A stretch of DNA of 64,000 nt from Blastobasis lacticolella (Eukaryota > Arthropoda > Insecta > Lepidoptera > Blastobasidae), in NCBI GenBank assembly GCA_905147135.1, contig LR990041.1, positions 15,375,907 through 15,439,906 of the forward strand, given 5' to 3'. The notes below the pieces were generated by a model. The model searched no databases, was not told where the DNA came from, and saw nothing but the letters and a program-made list of their open reading frames with translations. This document shows, piece by piece, positions 22,321 through 34,433 of this stretch; within the stretch, counting starts at the first letter, position 1; the number at the start of each line of letters is the position of its first letter. The position numbers and the translations under genes were made by a program.

Positions 22321-23631
22321 ATTATACAACCGTCAATATGTAATAATCTCAACAGTGTGGCTTCTACACCACCCGTTATTTTATAGGTCATCAAAATAAG
22401 TATTATTGAAGCTACTCCATAGATGCTCTGTTCTAGTAACAACAAACAATGGGCAAAATATTGGCAATGTTTCCAAGTCAACCAGAACTAAATTTATTTT
22501 TCTTCAATTTGACTATTACTTATAATATAACTTATTGTATGAAAATAGCATTTAAAAATTTACCAGTTCCTAATTTATTTTTCGCCAAAGAAAAACACTA
22601 TAAAATTTCGCCACGCCGTCTCCAAATTTCGCCAGTATAGCGAAAAAATAATCCAATGTGGCAACACTGTCAACGAGAATTTCTTTCTAAAAAGAGAAGT
22701 CTATAGTTTCGATTGCTCTATGATCCAAAATCTTTGGTTTCGAGTTTCACAAATTAAAAAATACTAACAGTTGATAATAGCAGTAGGTTCGAATGGGTAC
22801 TTAACAACTTATATCCTTCTCTATCAGACATGTCATATGCACCATTAAAAAAGGAAACAAAATATAGATTGTGACTCCAGCTATAAGTAGGCTCTAAAGT
22901 CGAATATATTTGCGGCAAATTCTATAGTTTAATATCCGTGTGACGTCACGGGCCGGCCCTCAGGGTTCCCAACCCAGCGATTTCTTCCACAAATTTAGGG
23001 GAATGTGGGATTAGATATTTTAGATAATGTTCATATTGTTGGGGTATATTTAGTGGCTTAGGTACTTTGTTTATATTTAATTTTACATAAAATTATTAAG
23101 GCAGATTAGATTATAGCTTTAGACGCTGTCTAAAAAGTGAAGCGACTTAGGAAATTATATAATATAAGAATGATTGACATCAACAAGTAATCAACCTGAT
23201 TTAGAATAATGAAGACGTCCATCTTTTAGCTCCTATCTTGTTGTATACAGACGGTCCTCATTATTCAATCAGTTATGCTTAGGTATCTACTTGTTGATTT
23301 CAATCAATCTTATAATTTCGCTGGTTGCTAAACTTCTTAGACAGAGTTTAACACATTAAGTTCACAGATGTTGTACGCGTACAAGGAAGGAGATTAATGT
23401 CTTAGAGGCCAGCTCAGGACATTTCTTTTGTTATAAAATTGGTCAGCAGCATTTCCTGTTTTTTGATTTACGTGCCAAGCGTGGAGTTTGTGACAAACCC
23501 CCCCACTAGTTTATAGCAGGCTTAAATACTGAAGTGCAGTTATAATTTAAACTTACAATTTTTTTCTTATATTTATGGGTAAATATTTTAGGACTTAGTC
23601 TCCCATTTCAGGCAAACAACGCCTTTTTTTC
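22321..23631. other. non-coding interval
   Basis: No exon or complete element seen. An inverted similarity between about 23160-23200 and 23280-23320 (gattgacatcaacaagt and acttgttgatttcaatcaat) suggests a weak MITE. Confidence 0.35.
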
Positions 23632-23822
23632 TTGTATCCCTGTCCGCATCGACCGCATTTTATGCTGGTATCCCTAACTACTGACAATGCGGTGCGGCTG
23701 TGCGGCGCGGCCAGTGCGGGTAGTGAACGCACTCCTATACAAACTCATACAAAGCAACCCGAAATGCGATGCGTGCGGCGCGTGCGGCTCGTGCGGTGCG
23801 GGCTAGTCGACGCGTAGCTTAA
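23632..23822 (-). repeat. CGCACCGCACG-rich dispersed repeat, copy 2
   Basis: Reverse-oriented relative of 18520-18660, sharing the gtgcggcgcgtgcggct motif and the terminal ctagtcgacgcgtagctt. Confidence 0.65.
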
Positions 23823-24028
23823 AGAGGAATCAATGAGGAAAGAAAGAGCTCCTTTTAAGGGGAGAGGGCATTATGTTTAATAATGCGTGTAATGCATTGA
23901 GAAGACACTGGTATTGCGGCGTGCCGCGTGACATGCCTTTTGGGTTACCTACATAAAATGGCCGACGGATGTGCCCAAAATGAACTAGCATAAGAACTAG
24001 ATTTCCTTTGAATCATGATATATCACCT

Positions 24029-24195
24029 TGGCGTTAATTTTCCGGATGTGCTCTCGCGCGTGAGGACCCGGGGTCTGCCTTGACCATGATCCAGGATTTG
24101 GTAGTAGTAATTACCTGATAATTACAGTGGAGCGAGTGCCATCTGACCTCCATGACCCTGTTAACAGGGGTACCTGACCAGATTGGATCATGGAT
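24029..24195 (-). repeat. SINE 3' fragment
   Basis: cttggcgttaattttccgga, ccttgaccatgatccaggat and ggtacctgaccagattggat match the 3' half of the SINE at 9646-10004. The tRNA-like head is missing. Confidence 0.8.
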
Positions 24196-24465
24196 TCAGT
24201 CGCCTAATTACGACTGAAGTACAGTAAGCTAATTACGTAACTCTGTTGCAAACAATTCTGATTTCAATAATTGAAATTGTTACTTTTTAAGATCCCGAGA
24301 CGAGATATCTTATAAAATGTAATACCCTCGCGTAGTTATTTAAATTCTTTAGCTAGCCATTTTTTTTATATTGATGTTTAAAATATTACTAATTCGCTAT
24401 GAAACGAACGCATTTTTGGCATGAAATTATGAACACACCCGGAAAAAGGTATGAATGCACAAACT

Positions 24466-24575
24466 TATCTGACCCGGTGGTCAAAACTGGAACCAAGTGT
24501 CGCCATTTTGAAATGTCATGTCAATGCCATTAACAGCGACGCTGTCACCGGGTCAGATTAAGTTTGTGGCACTGC
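24466..24575. repeat. short MITE-like repeat, copy 2
   Basis: Inverted relative of 7916-8035 with clearer ends: tatctgacccggtgg on the left and tcaccgggtcagatta on the right. Confidence 0.65.
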
Positions 24576-25137
24576 ATAGACAGACAGGTATAAATGTCCT
24601 AAGTTTTTACATTGACAATGACAGGCATGTCATTGTCTTTGTCATACACTGCCACTAATGACAAATGAAACTCCTTACTCCGTTAGGAGGACCTACCCTG
24701 TGGTTGTGATTTCCATGGCGATAACGGGCTGTAAAACCAAGTTTTGCTAATGACTCTAAGTTATGTACATCTAAGCGATGCTATTACGGTGAGGAAAAAA
24801 TCGTGATGAAACCAATAGGCTAATTACGTAACGCTGTTGCAAACAATTCTGATTTCAATAATTAAAATTGATACTTTTGTGATTGCGTATGATCGATTTC
24901 AGAGTTTATTGCAATGGAACTTTGTTAACTGAACCCATGAAATCGTCGTCAGTCGTCGTCGTATACGTCTAAGTTCCTGGGGTTCGCGCAGTTCGATCGC
25001 TGTGAAAGTGTAAAATAACTCGGTATAACGCGGGAGATAATATTATGTTAATTAGTAATAGTGAAAGAATTTTTTGAATGTGGCCAGTAGTTTTTGAGTT
25101 TATTCATTACAAACAAAAATACAAGTCTTTTCTGTTT

Positions 25138-25255
25138 ATCATCACTGCCTGTAACAGTCCACTACAGGACTTAGGGCCTCTCTCAAGAAAGGGGAGGTAA
25201 TTGCCATAATTTCCACGCTTGGTAGGTGAGTTGGAGATCGCAGTGTTATAAATAT
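25138..25255. repeat. dispersed LINE-derived repeat, copy 2
   Basis: Matches 826-950 (gtccactacaggacttaggg, ccataatttccacgcttggt, gttggagatcgcagtg). Confidence 0.6.
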
Positions 25256-25355
25256 AATATATGGGGTGTAGCGGGGTCCCTCGTAGCGTTGAACCTCACC
25301 AGCCGTCTTCCCATGAAGTGTAAGGCTAATTGGGCTACGGTTTTCCCATAATTTC

Positions 25356-25850
25356 TCACCGGTGGCTCCAAATAGTTGTTACACACGCAGCGGCCACACC
25401 CCGGTACATCACGTAGGCTCGTGGGCGAAACCTGGTCGAGACATGCTTGGAGGCTTCGGCAAAAAAGCGGAACTGCGAATCTGTCTTGGCGTGGAACTCA
25501 TCGCAGATATCCAAAGGAGTTTTGGTGGACACGGCAAGGCAAGCAAGCAAGCAAGGCCATGTGGAGGGCCCAGGGCGGCAGTAGAGATCTTTAGAAACTG
25601 TCGGCCAGACACTGCATCTAACCTCACCTATGATCGTACGGTCCACCGTTCCATCAGGTATAGGCAAGGGAAGACGAGAGAGTGCATCTGTGCTAGCGCG
25701 ATCACTTGTGCACTTAAATATTTCCTGCGCAGATGATCCGAATCGATCACGGATAGACAATTTTGGCGAACTCACACTTCTAACTTTATGACTCTCACAC
25801 ACAAATGAGTAAACCAAATCCTTCATACATACATGGCTTTGACATTGCAA
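25356..25850 (-). pseudogene. possible Ty3/Gypsy pol remnant
   Basis: An open frame of 164 codons contains STDALSRLPLPIPDG, which resembles the ADALSRLPLP stretch that closes the RNase H domain of Ty3/Gypsy polyproteins. Nothing else in it is recognisable, and no LTR is near. Low-confidence reading. Confidence 0.35.
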
Positions 25851-26029
25851 ACTCGTGATCGTTGTTCCAGACCCGGCACGGAGTTAAGTACAAACTTGCA
25901 TTGTATTATTGTTGCTTTATATTTTGCATTAGTTTTATTTATTTATATAATCGGTTATTTATTAAATCGTACGTAATACCACTGTCCCAATTTTTAAGGG
26001 TTAAATATGTATTTTGCCATGTTTTAATA

Positions 26030-29000
26030 TTTATTTATTTATTTATTTATTGGAGTACCAACAGCCATATAAAACATCATAAATATTACATTAGAACCAA
26101 CAAGCCAATTACAGGTCCTCGCTAGTAACAACAAAATAAAAATAAAAAGAAAAGCAAAACTGCCACGCAATAATATGATGACAGAATATAATATTAAATT
26201 ATTGCGTACCCAAGAAATTAAAGAAAAATAAGGGAGTGTTTACATTATTCACAACCCTGCACACCGCCTACAGCAACCCATTTCACACAAACTATTCTGT
26301 GAATAAGATATAATATATTCCACCGCCTTAAACTAGACATGAAGTAGAAAAAAAAAGAAAAATGTAGGTGGAAACGAATCAAAGAGTACCGTCAAAAAAA
26401 GACCGATTCAACCACCGCCTCACTGTTTCAAATTTGGTATTAAATAAATCAATGTCGCTCTCCTTGCACAACCCATTGAAAAAGTTACAAGCGCGCCATA
26501 GGAATGTGTTTCGTCTGTAGTTTGTGGAAGCATTAGATACTGATAGAATAGAATTAGTACGCAGGGCCCTATTGGGGGGTCTAAGTGAAATTTCCTGCAG
26601 AAGACGGGGGCTATCAATCACGCCAGATGTAATTTTCAAAAGAAACACCACATCTGCAGTCTCACGCCTCTTATACAAAGGTAAAAGGTGGTGCTTCCTG
26701 CAAAGACGAATGTAATCGTCAGAGCTAAAGCGATCCTTGGTACGAAAACATAAATATCGTATAAATCTTTTCTGGATGTTTTCAATTCGGTTGATATATG
26801 TGGCATAGCATGGGTTCCACACCTGAGACGCATACTCTAAGTGGCTTCTAACATACGTGCAGTACAATACCTTAAAAGTTTTAACACAAGTAAAATCCTT
26901 AGAGGCCCGCATGATGAAACCCAGGGCCCTAGAGGCTCTAGCAACGATACTGTCCACATGACCATCAAACAGAAGTTTGACATCGTGGATAACTCCTAGA
27001 TCTCGCACTGCTACATCCCTACCAATCAATTCATTCTTCAGCGAGTAGTCATAGTGCAACGGATGACGTTTACGAGTGTAGGAAACGATGCTGCATTTAG
27101 AAGGATTCAGTTCCAGACTATTGGATAAACAGTACTGTTCAAGTCTGCAAAGGTCCGACTGCAAAGCCTCAGCGTCCTGCAAGGAATTAACATGGGCGAA
27201 CAATTTCATATCGTCTGCAAAATATAGTAGACGTGCATGGCGGAAGCACAGATCGATGTCGTTCACAAAGATCACAAATAACAACGGCCCCAGCAAAGAC
27301 CCCTGAGGAACACCGCTGGGAGCAGAGACCCATCCAGAAATATAGTTGTTGACAACAACCACTTGCGACCGATTTTCGATGTAAGAAGAAAACCACCGAA
27401 GCAAATCTCCCCTCACACCGATCTTACATAATTGGTCGTATACTACCCTCTCGAGAACTTTAGAGACTATGCATAGCTTAGAGATTGGACGATAGTTAGA
27501 CACTTCGCTTTTAGACCCCTTTTTATGTACCGGTGTTATATAAGCACGCTTCCACACACTAGGCACGGCACCCATTGCAAGGGATTTACGGAACAAAATA
27601 GTCACAGGCACTGATATCGTTTTGGCACAACTAATAAGAAATGTAGCTGGCAGGTCATCAGGTCCTGCCGATTTATTTGGATCCAGATCCTCAAGCAACT
27701 TGCAGACGGAGATGATATCAACATGAATTGAAGAGATATCCGACACGGTGCCACAGGAAGCGGCGCTATCATAACCAACATTACGATTGGGGGTGCGCAA
27801 AAAAGTGGATTGGAAGTAAGCCGAAAATGCGTTGCAAATGTCTTCGCCAGTGCTGAAAACCGAATTACCGTGCTGTAAAGTATTTGGCATTATATTATTT
27901 TTTGTTTTAGAATTAAAGTAGGACCAAAAAAAATTTGGGTTTCTAACGATAGCACCTTCGATCACTTCAATATAGTTCTTGTAACAGGAAGCCTCCAGAG
28001 ACCTAACCCTTTCGCGTAACAATTTGTAACAATTCTCATCGGAACGATTACCATACTTCCTAAATTTTACTAAATATTTCCGTTTCTCTTTTATAGTTCT
28101 AACTAGCGCCTTTGAATACCATGCAGGATAAGAGTTAACGGAGACTAACCTTGAAGGAACGTAGGAGTCCCTAAGACGAAAACAGACATTATAAAAATAG
28201 GTCACTGCATCCTCCAACGAGCGACAACCGAGCTCGTTAGCCCAGTCAGTAGTCAATAATTCGCTATTTATTGATTCAAAATCACCTTTAGCATATAGGT
28301 ATTTAGTGAATTTCGGGCGATCCAAATATTGTTGATTAGTAAAGCTAATTTCGCAGGTGAGAGCGCCATGATATGGATCTACGGGCACAAGTGGATCATC
28401 GCTGCTATCCGTAACCGTAACTTCACTAGTGCCAAATATAAGATCCAGTGTCCTACCATAAGCATTTTTAATATTATTGTATTGCGATAAATTTAACGTA
28501 TTAGTGGTGTCAGCCAAGAGAATCTCATCACTGGTAACGTAATTGGAGGGAACACAGGACCCATCGCTCGCATCAGAACTAGACCATACAACACCACTCA
28601 AATTGAAGTCACCAGTAACGAGGAAGCTGTTATCACAATGCCTTGTAACAATTGTTTCCAGATTATTTAAAAAATTGTTTAGTTGTTGTGAGTACGAAAA
28701 TCTTAAGTTTTGTTTACACAGGTAAACCACGCAAATGTGCAGAGTGACTGCTTCCATAGCTCGACTGCCCTGAATGAAACTGACAGCCAAAGATCCTCAG
28801 CACTAGAATGAAACGAAGGTTGAGGCGTGACCATTAACTCCTTACGAGTGGCTATAAGTACACCTCCGCCATACCTTTGCTCGGTAGCTGTATAATCACG
28901 ATCCCGGCGCCAAACAACGTACCGGTCGTCAAAAAATTCCATATCCAGTATTCCCGCGAGCAGCCAAGTCTCCGTAACAATCACAACATCGTAGTCATGC

Positions 29001-29435
29001 AGACAAATATTACGATAGAATACTGCGGATTTAGTGCGTAAGCCCCTAGCGTTCTGGTAATAAATGCTTAATTTACGTGCAGAAGCCATTTATAAGCATA
29101 AATAAAAATCTAGTTATCAAAGCGAACAAATTGCACAGGCGAGCGAGCATGGTATAAAGCAAAGCAATAGGCAGTGCAAAGGAAACAACCAAGAAGCTAA
29201 AAGGAATAGCAAAGCGGGGGAAGCGTTCGGTGGGTTCAAAGGTCAAGCTAATCGGTAAGCGCAATACGCCAGGCATGCAAAACATTCTACAATTTCTTAT
29301 TACGTTCACCAAGCAAGATAAATTAGTGCGGCAAATTATAGGCAGCGAGAATACAATCAAATCACCAAACAGTAGAATCAAAAACAAGCGGAATAAGACG
29401 CGTTCTACAACAGCTTGTTTAAATCTTTCTCGTTA
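26030..29435 (-). mobile_element. CR1/Jockey-group LINE, 3' part (ORF1 tail, ORF2, 3'UTR)
   Basis: This is the 3' portion of a LINE whose ORF1 lies at 39454-40434, across the viral block. It holds the last ORF1 codons at about 29405-29435 (ending DLNKLL then stop), a 315-bp spacer, ORF2 (26379-29089), and a 3'UTR ending in an attt/aaat tail at about 26028-26052. Total LINE length without the viral block is about 4.6 kb, near the normal full length for this group. Confidence 0.85.
26379..29089 (-). pseudogene. LINE ORF2: endonuclease and reverse transcriptase, frameshifted and deleted
   Basis: The frame opens with MASARKLSIYYQNARGLRTK and DYDVVIVTETWL, the start of an APE-type endonuclease. 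It shifts frame near 28770-28790 and continues with VTGDFNLSGVVW and RTLDLIFG. Reverse transcriptase blocks follow: SAGPDDLPATFL, NYRPISKL, GVPQGSLLGPLLF, and an intact active-site box YFADDMKLF. Near 27425 the frame passes directly from the NYRPIS/VYDQL region into GVRGDLLRWFSSYI. The usual 70-80 residues with the YTDYSKAFD catalytic block are gone, in frame. It is therefore inactive, although it reads open for 803 codons. The C-terminal half (RSHLEYASQVW) is normal. Confidence 0.9.
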
Positions 29436-30259
29436 ACAGGAATGATTTTCAAGTAGAAATTTACAAAAAATGATAGCTTCAAACTTGAAAAAGAAACTTT
29501 TCCAGAAAATATTATTCATAAAATCATTTTCAGTGAATCTTTTACAGGATATTTAATTTGAAACGAAAACTTGATGATCATCAAACGCAATTCACATAAA
29601 TCCGAGTATTTAACTTGCGTGCTATATTGACCTATAAGTGCATAACTTGGGACATCATTAAAATACTTGATATTTTCTTGACTTTTTTTATTCACATATT
29701 TTTCAGCTTTGAGAAAATTAAAAATAAATCGATAACAAAAGTAATCAATTTTAGTATCTCAACTACAACAGTTTCACTGTAAAAAGTCGCACCAACTCCA
29801 CGTTCATTAGACTCATTTTAATAGCATTGATTATTTACAAAAAGATGTAAAAATAATAAAGACCAAGTGACCGCAAAGTTAAGAAGGTCTCTTACAATGA
29901 GATTTAACAGTCATTAAAGTAAAAGACATGGTACATTTATGATGTGCTTAATTAAATTAAGTAAGATTCAAAAACATTTTTTACTTTTTAACGGTGCGCA
30001 TTAAAAATATTCACGATTTTATTCAGGTAAATTCTTATTGGGCTAATATCATGGATTCACTTCCTGTTTATAATAAAAAATATATTTGACCTACTTTCAC
30101 CAACTTTTAATAATTTATAGCCCCAATTGTATATAATTTCAAATTTTAACAATATAAACAATAGATAAACTTCAGAAATCGAACGCATGCGGTACCGAGC
30201 CCGTATAAGATCAGTGATCTGTAAAACGGTGTAAGACAAAAAAAAATTTCAGAAATGAC
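29436..30259. other. viral block, left non-coding flank
   Basis: AT-rich sequence between the left junction and the ankyrin gene. No open frame of note. It should contain one side of the circle's host-integration site, which I cannot identify by eye. Confidence 0.5.
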
Positions 30260-30802
30260 TTAACAATTTGATAACTCTTTACTCTCATCATCACTTGATG
30301 GACTGTGTTTTTTAAACGAAGCTTTATACTTGGCTCTAGCCTTTTTCAAAATCTCCATCATATCGTGATCATCTCTTTGATAAGCCAGTTGATACGCAGT
30401 CTCTCCTGCATAGTTTGTGGCCTCTATATCGGCGTTCAGTGTCCCACACAGCCACTCAGCTACATGATAATTCTTCTCCCAGACGCATAAGTGCAGTGGA
30501 GTAAAACCACCGCATCCTTCTTTCCCGTTGATGTCCGCTCCAAGATGCACTACGAGTTCCATCATATCTACAGCATGATATGCTTTGCACTTCACGATGA
30601 TATGGGTGCACAGTTGTCCATTGTAGTCTTTTGTATTTAGGATTGTAGGGATTGGCTCGTCTAAAAATGTTGCCATCCGCCGAAGAAGAGCTATGGAGTT
30701 TGCTTGACATACCTCATGAAAGAAGTTTTCTCCCAAGTGGTTCCTCACAATTAAGATCTGAAGTAGCCTATCGGAGTTCATCTTCACAATTTTGTTTACC
30801 AC
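30260..30802 (-). CDS. I-kappa-B-like viral ankyrin (vankyrin-type), intact
   Basis: Intact single-exon gene of 180 codons. Three ankyrin repeats are visible: residues about 60-95 (NGQLCTHIIV to HLGADIN), 98-130 (GGFTPLHLCVWEKNY to LNADIEA) and 131-160 (AGETAYQLAYQRDDHDMMEI). The N-terminal phosphorylation/degradation region and the C-terminal PEST region of host I-kappa-B (Cactus) are absent. Bracovirus and ichnovirus vankyrins of this form bind NF-kappa-B factors and are not degraded on signalling, which dampens immune responses. A basic, Ser-rich tail ends the protein. A second Met at codon 7 is an alternative start. It lies on the same strand as the neighbouring PTP remnant, 709 bp away. 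Function in this genome is inferred only; expression is unknown. Confidence 0.85.
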   Translation of the reverse strand: MVNKIVKMNSDRLLQILIVRNHLGENFFHEVCQANSIALLRRMATFLDEPIPTILNTKDYNGQLCTHIIVKCKAYHAVDMMELVVHLGADINGKEGCGGFTPLHLCVWEKNYHVAEWLCGTLNADIEATNYAGETAYQLAYQRDDHDMMEILKKARAKYKASFKKHSPSSDDESKELSNC

Positions 30803-31511
30803 ATACTGAGCACCGATTTGAAGTAAAGATTTGTAAGGACTGCCACACTTAGTAGAACAAATTGATATTTATTAGAGCTAATTATCAGCCAAGAATAATA
30901 GGTCATGTCAATTGCGATCAAAGGTCGGGTATTTTTCAGCCTGTTTGTGTCGTTGTTATCGGTAGTGTCTGAAATTAATTAGCTCCTGTAATACAATTAC
31001 ATTGTTTCTTCACTCGAACTTTCAGATAAGAATTTCAAGAAATCTTCTGTCGAATTCCATATTTAATGAGAAAGTTTTTGCCTTGCTGCTATTAACGTCA
31101 AAATTTTTATCATTCAACGGTCATTGTATTCGTAAGCCATGTGGAGAGACATGTTCCGCATGATGTCTCCAAGTTAAATTTTCGTATTCTAATTCGATAA
31201 TTCATTTAGCGGGTTCATATTTTTTCTCCTTGCATCAGAGTAAAAACACCTTACGTAGTTTGCATGATCACAGAATACTGCACTACTCAAATGATAGGAT
31301 AAGGAAAAAATGGAATTTCAGATAGCGAACAACGCACACCAAGTGAGTTCAACAGTTTTTTTTTTAATTTCCAAATTTTCATCAAAGTTTTTTTCGATTT
31401 TAAAACAAATTATATTTATAATTTGGCGTTTATTATTTGACATAAAAAATATCCAAAAGTAAATTTTTACTTCACGCGCTCAATCATACTTCTTAATAAT
31501 GAAGATAATTC
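30803..31511. other. viral block, non-coding spacer
   Basis: AT-rich spacer between the ankyrin gene and the first PTP. It should hold the ankyrin promoter (the gene is on the minus strand). No further gene seen. Confidence 0.5.
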
Positions 31512-32387
31512 TTATGTGCCTTGTTGGTTTTCTTCTGCAACGAGTACAAGCTCAATAATTTTATAAATGAAGGTATATTGCCCGGCAGTCATAACACTGA
31601 GGTGTCTCATTTTTCTAACCGCAACCACACTCTCTTGCACACAGATTTTCTTTTCTTTCTTTAGCCGCCCAATTGCGTGATCAGCAACGCGAAAAGTGCC
31701 TGAGCGGCCAACCCCGGCTGAACGGCGAACAACAATTGGTCCTGGTTTTGTGAGACTATTTCTGGTTTTCTCGAGTAATTCCTCTTGTTGTTTATTTACC
31801 CTTGTTAAAAGTTCAGCGACTTGTTGCAAGCTGTCGAGTATACCGTGGTCTGGCCAATCAGGATACCAATAGTGGGTTATGGATCGTTACTCTCCAGTTG
31901 TGACATCAGTAATTTTAAGGTCTGATATTACAATTTTGGACTCCAATCTTGTAGCAACGGTCTCAATGACATATCTTCCATAAATAATCTTATAATTATC
32001 AACTCCAACCCAATACTCGTAGCAACTGTCATCATCTAGATTGGTCAGTGCCACCATGATATTAGTGTTCTGCTGCCAGACTTACTTCTATAAGTCTCCA
32101 GACGTATGTTCCATTGGGCCCTGGGTGCATATGAATTTTTTTTTGTCCTCGAACCCATCCACGTAATTATACGTAAAAGGACTGTCCGCCTGAGTGATCA
32201 CGATATCCGACCAGGATTCTATAAATTCTAGATGCTCGTAAAGCGACGATAAGACTTTCCGATGGCCAAAGACTTTTCGATGGCTTCTAGCTCTGACCCA
32301 GTAATCATAAAAGTCATGGGATGACAAAATAATTCTGTAGTGATCGTGACTTAAATGCGAGTAACTGATTAAAAAACCGCAACTCAA
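31512..32387 (-). pseudogene. bracovirus-type PTP, broken (PTP-A)
   Basis: Pieces of one PTP domain lie in different frames. The first, 32387-32088, contains NYVDGFEDKKKFICTQGPM, the substrate-recognition region. The middle piece ends at a stop near 31893. The last, 31829-31512, begins just after a preserved WPDHG loop (about 31836-31850, off frame). The phosphate-binding loop reads VRRSAGVGRSGTF: the family's HC pair is RR, so the nucleophilic Cys is gone although the Arg remains. The region before the recognition block is also shortened. Frameshift, stop and loss of Cys together make it a pseudogene. Its orientation matches the ankyrin gene. Confidence 0.85.
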
Positions 32388-33368
32388 TTATTATTCGTTT
32401 AATTATAAATCAAAAGTATTTTTACTGACACATCTGAAAAATTGACATCTCAGGCAGCCATATGTATAAAAAATATAATTAACAGAGTTAGTGAGGACTT
32501 GAGACTTCTACTAAAACGTGCAAGAGGGCGTTAGCATAGATTTTGATAGCACGAGCGCTTAAGGCATGCACATTTGGTTTTACCAAACTTTCCCCCTTAT
32601 TTAAAAACCTCTCCTGTCGGTAAAGCTGTTTCATTCTTTAAAAATTTAGTTAAGTAGTTATCAGTTAATGTAATCAATTTCTTTTTCCAAACAATTTCTT
32701 ATTCCTAAGTGTACTTTATGAGATGTCAATTTTATTAAAATTATGATCAAGGGGAAACTTATAATATTATAAGCCTAAGGTTCATGAGATTACCTAATTA
32801 TGAATTGGATGAAATGCCAAATTATTGAAGAATCTACTCAAGTATTTTCTCTAGTTAGCAACAACCATTATGAACTTTATACCTTATCACTGAATATTTC
32901 TAAGAAATTTCAATTATTGTAAATTATAAGATGTCATGATCTCAGATATAACTTCTCACTAAAAATTTAAATAAATAGTAATTTTAAAAAGTGGATAATA
33001 GGATCACCGTAGATAAATTTTATTTCTCGATCTATATTATTTATTGTTAAATGTTTTGACAGCGCTACTAGTATCCGTCTTGTTATCACTACATTTTAAT
33101 TAGGCGCAGTATGATTGTTGACGTTTAAATAGATTCTACCGAATGACAGAAATTGGCTCTGTCTTACCACAACTATACTCATTAGCGTAAACGTTTAAAT
33201 CAATAATTATAAATAATACTTGCAATTTAAACCATACCACAATGAGTGTCAGAGTACTATTATTAGAATTACGCGTTACAGTTTCCTCATATAAGTCAAG
33301 TTAAATGAATAAATATATTTATTTCTCGTTGGACCAATCTCGAGGAAACACCTCAAAAACAGCACGAC
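32388..33368. other. viral block, divergent intergenic region
   Basis: About 980 bp of very AT-rich DNA between the diverging PTP-A remnant and PTP-B. It presumably carries both promoters. No gene or repeat recognised. Confidence 0.5.
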
Positions 33369-34373
33369 ATGTGTTTTCGAACTTATTCTCACGGTCTCAA
33401 ATACCAAGACTTTGTAACACTTGTTACAAATAGTGACTTTGAAAAAACGGTTCAGCAAGAACACAAAGAAATTCTTCGCAAGGAAGTGAAAGGAAAGTTT
33501 ACAGAAGCTCGAAAGAAAGAAAACTTAACTCTCAACAGGTATGAATACCTTCCCTGCTTTGATCACTCGAGAGTGGTCCTTCCAGTTGAGAAGAAACGAA
33601 GTAACTTTTTCAATGGCAGTTATGTTGACGGCTTTGAGAAGACCAAGCAGTTTATACTGACGCAGGCTCCTATGCTGCATACTATGTACGACTTTTGGCG
33701 CACGTTATGGATGCACCACTGCCAAATAATTGTGATGCTCTGTGAGAAAACGATCTTCAATCAAAAGGATAAGTACGATGCGTACTGGTGTTACCCGGAG
33801 GGATATCTCAAGTGCAAGAAATTCAAAATTACAACTAAAAAGATTGAAGTGCAACCAAGTTATGTCAAGACAACATTGGAGGTGACGGATGGAACCAAGG
33901 CCACTCAAGAAGTGTTGCACTTTGTTTTCACCACATGGCCTGATTCTGATTTACCAGTCAGTGCTGAGGACTTCTTGAATTTTGTATTAACTGTGAGACG
34001 TAATTATTATAAAATTACGGCACGATTAACCCAAGAACAATGCAAATTTCCCGATCCTCCAATAATGGTCCATTCTAAAAGAGGTATTGATAGGTCAAGT
34101 GCTTTCTGTGCTTTATACATTGAAATATCTCGGTTTGATAAGACTAAGATGATTTCTTTAGCGTCTACAGTATCTTCGATACGCACAAACAGATATAATG
34201 CTCTTTCTAACTTTTGTTATTACCTCTTCTGTTACCGAGTCTTAGCAGGTTATGTTAGTATAAATGAACAAACAAAGGATAAATCACAGATACTAACTGT
34301 TTTGTATCATTTACCTTTATTTAAAAGATGGGCTGTTCCGATTTTTTTTACTTTGTACAATAGTGAACCATAG
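33369..34373 (+). CDS. bracovirus-type PTP, open frame, Cys-to-Ser (PTP-B)
   Basis: Intact single-exon gene of 334 codons, slightly long for bracovirus PTPs (about 300). The order is normal: FDHSRVVLP (residues 64-72), YVDGFEKTKQFILTQAPM (85-102), DFWRTLWMHHCQIIVML (108-124), WPD loop TTWPDSDLP (188-196), then the phosphate-binding loop HSKRGIDR (235-242). The signature HCx5R reads HSx5R: the catalytic Cys is Ser while the Arg and WPD Asp are kept. This is the same change used in the laboratory to make a substrate-trapping phosphatase, so it could still bind phosphotyrosine but not hydrolyse it. The last 30 residues are hydrophobic and basic and match nothing I know. It is the only gene on the plus strand in the block. 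Confidence 0.87.
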   Translation: MCFRTYSHGLKYQDFVTLVTNSDFEKTVQQEHKEILRKEVKGKFTEARKKENLTLNRYEYLPCFDHSRVVLPVEKKRSNFFNGSYVDGFEKTKQFILTQAPMLHTMYDFWRTLWMHHCQIIVMLCEKTIFNQKDKYDAYWCYPEGYLKCKKFKITTKKIEVQPSYVKTTLEVTDGTKATQEVLHFVFTTWPDSDLPVSAEDFLNFVLTVRRNYYKITARLTQEQCKFPDPPIMVHSKRGIDRSSAFCALYIEISRFDKTKMISLASTVSSIRTNRYNALSNFCYYLFCYRVLAGYVSINEQTKDKSQILTVLYHLPLFKRWAVPIFFTLYNSEP

Positions 34374-34433
34374 AAGTTCTTAATACAATTACATATATTT
34401 ACATATAAACTACATTGTTAAGTACATAATCAT

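Noticed and set aside
29073..29387. A hydrophobic open frame between LINE ORF1 end and ORF2
   Set aside because: It lies in the LINE spacer and has no similarity to a known LINE domain; chance frame.
33369..34373. PTP-B as an ordinary host phosphatase
   Set aside because: Intronless, with the bracovirus-style YVDGFE-K-FI-TQAPM block, lacking the catalytic Cys, and lying among viral genes.
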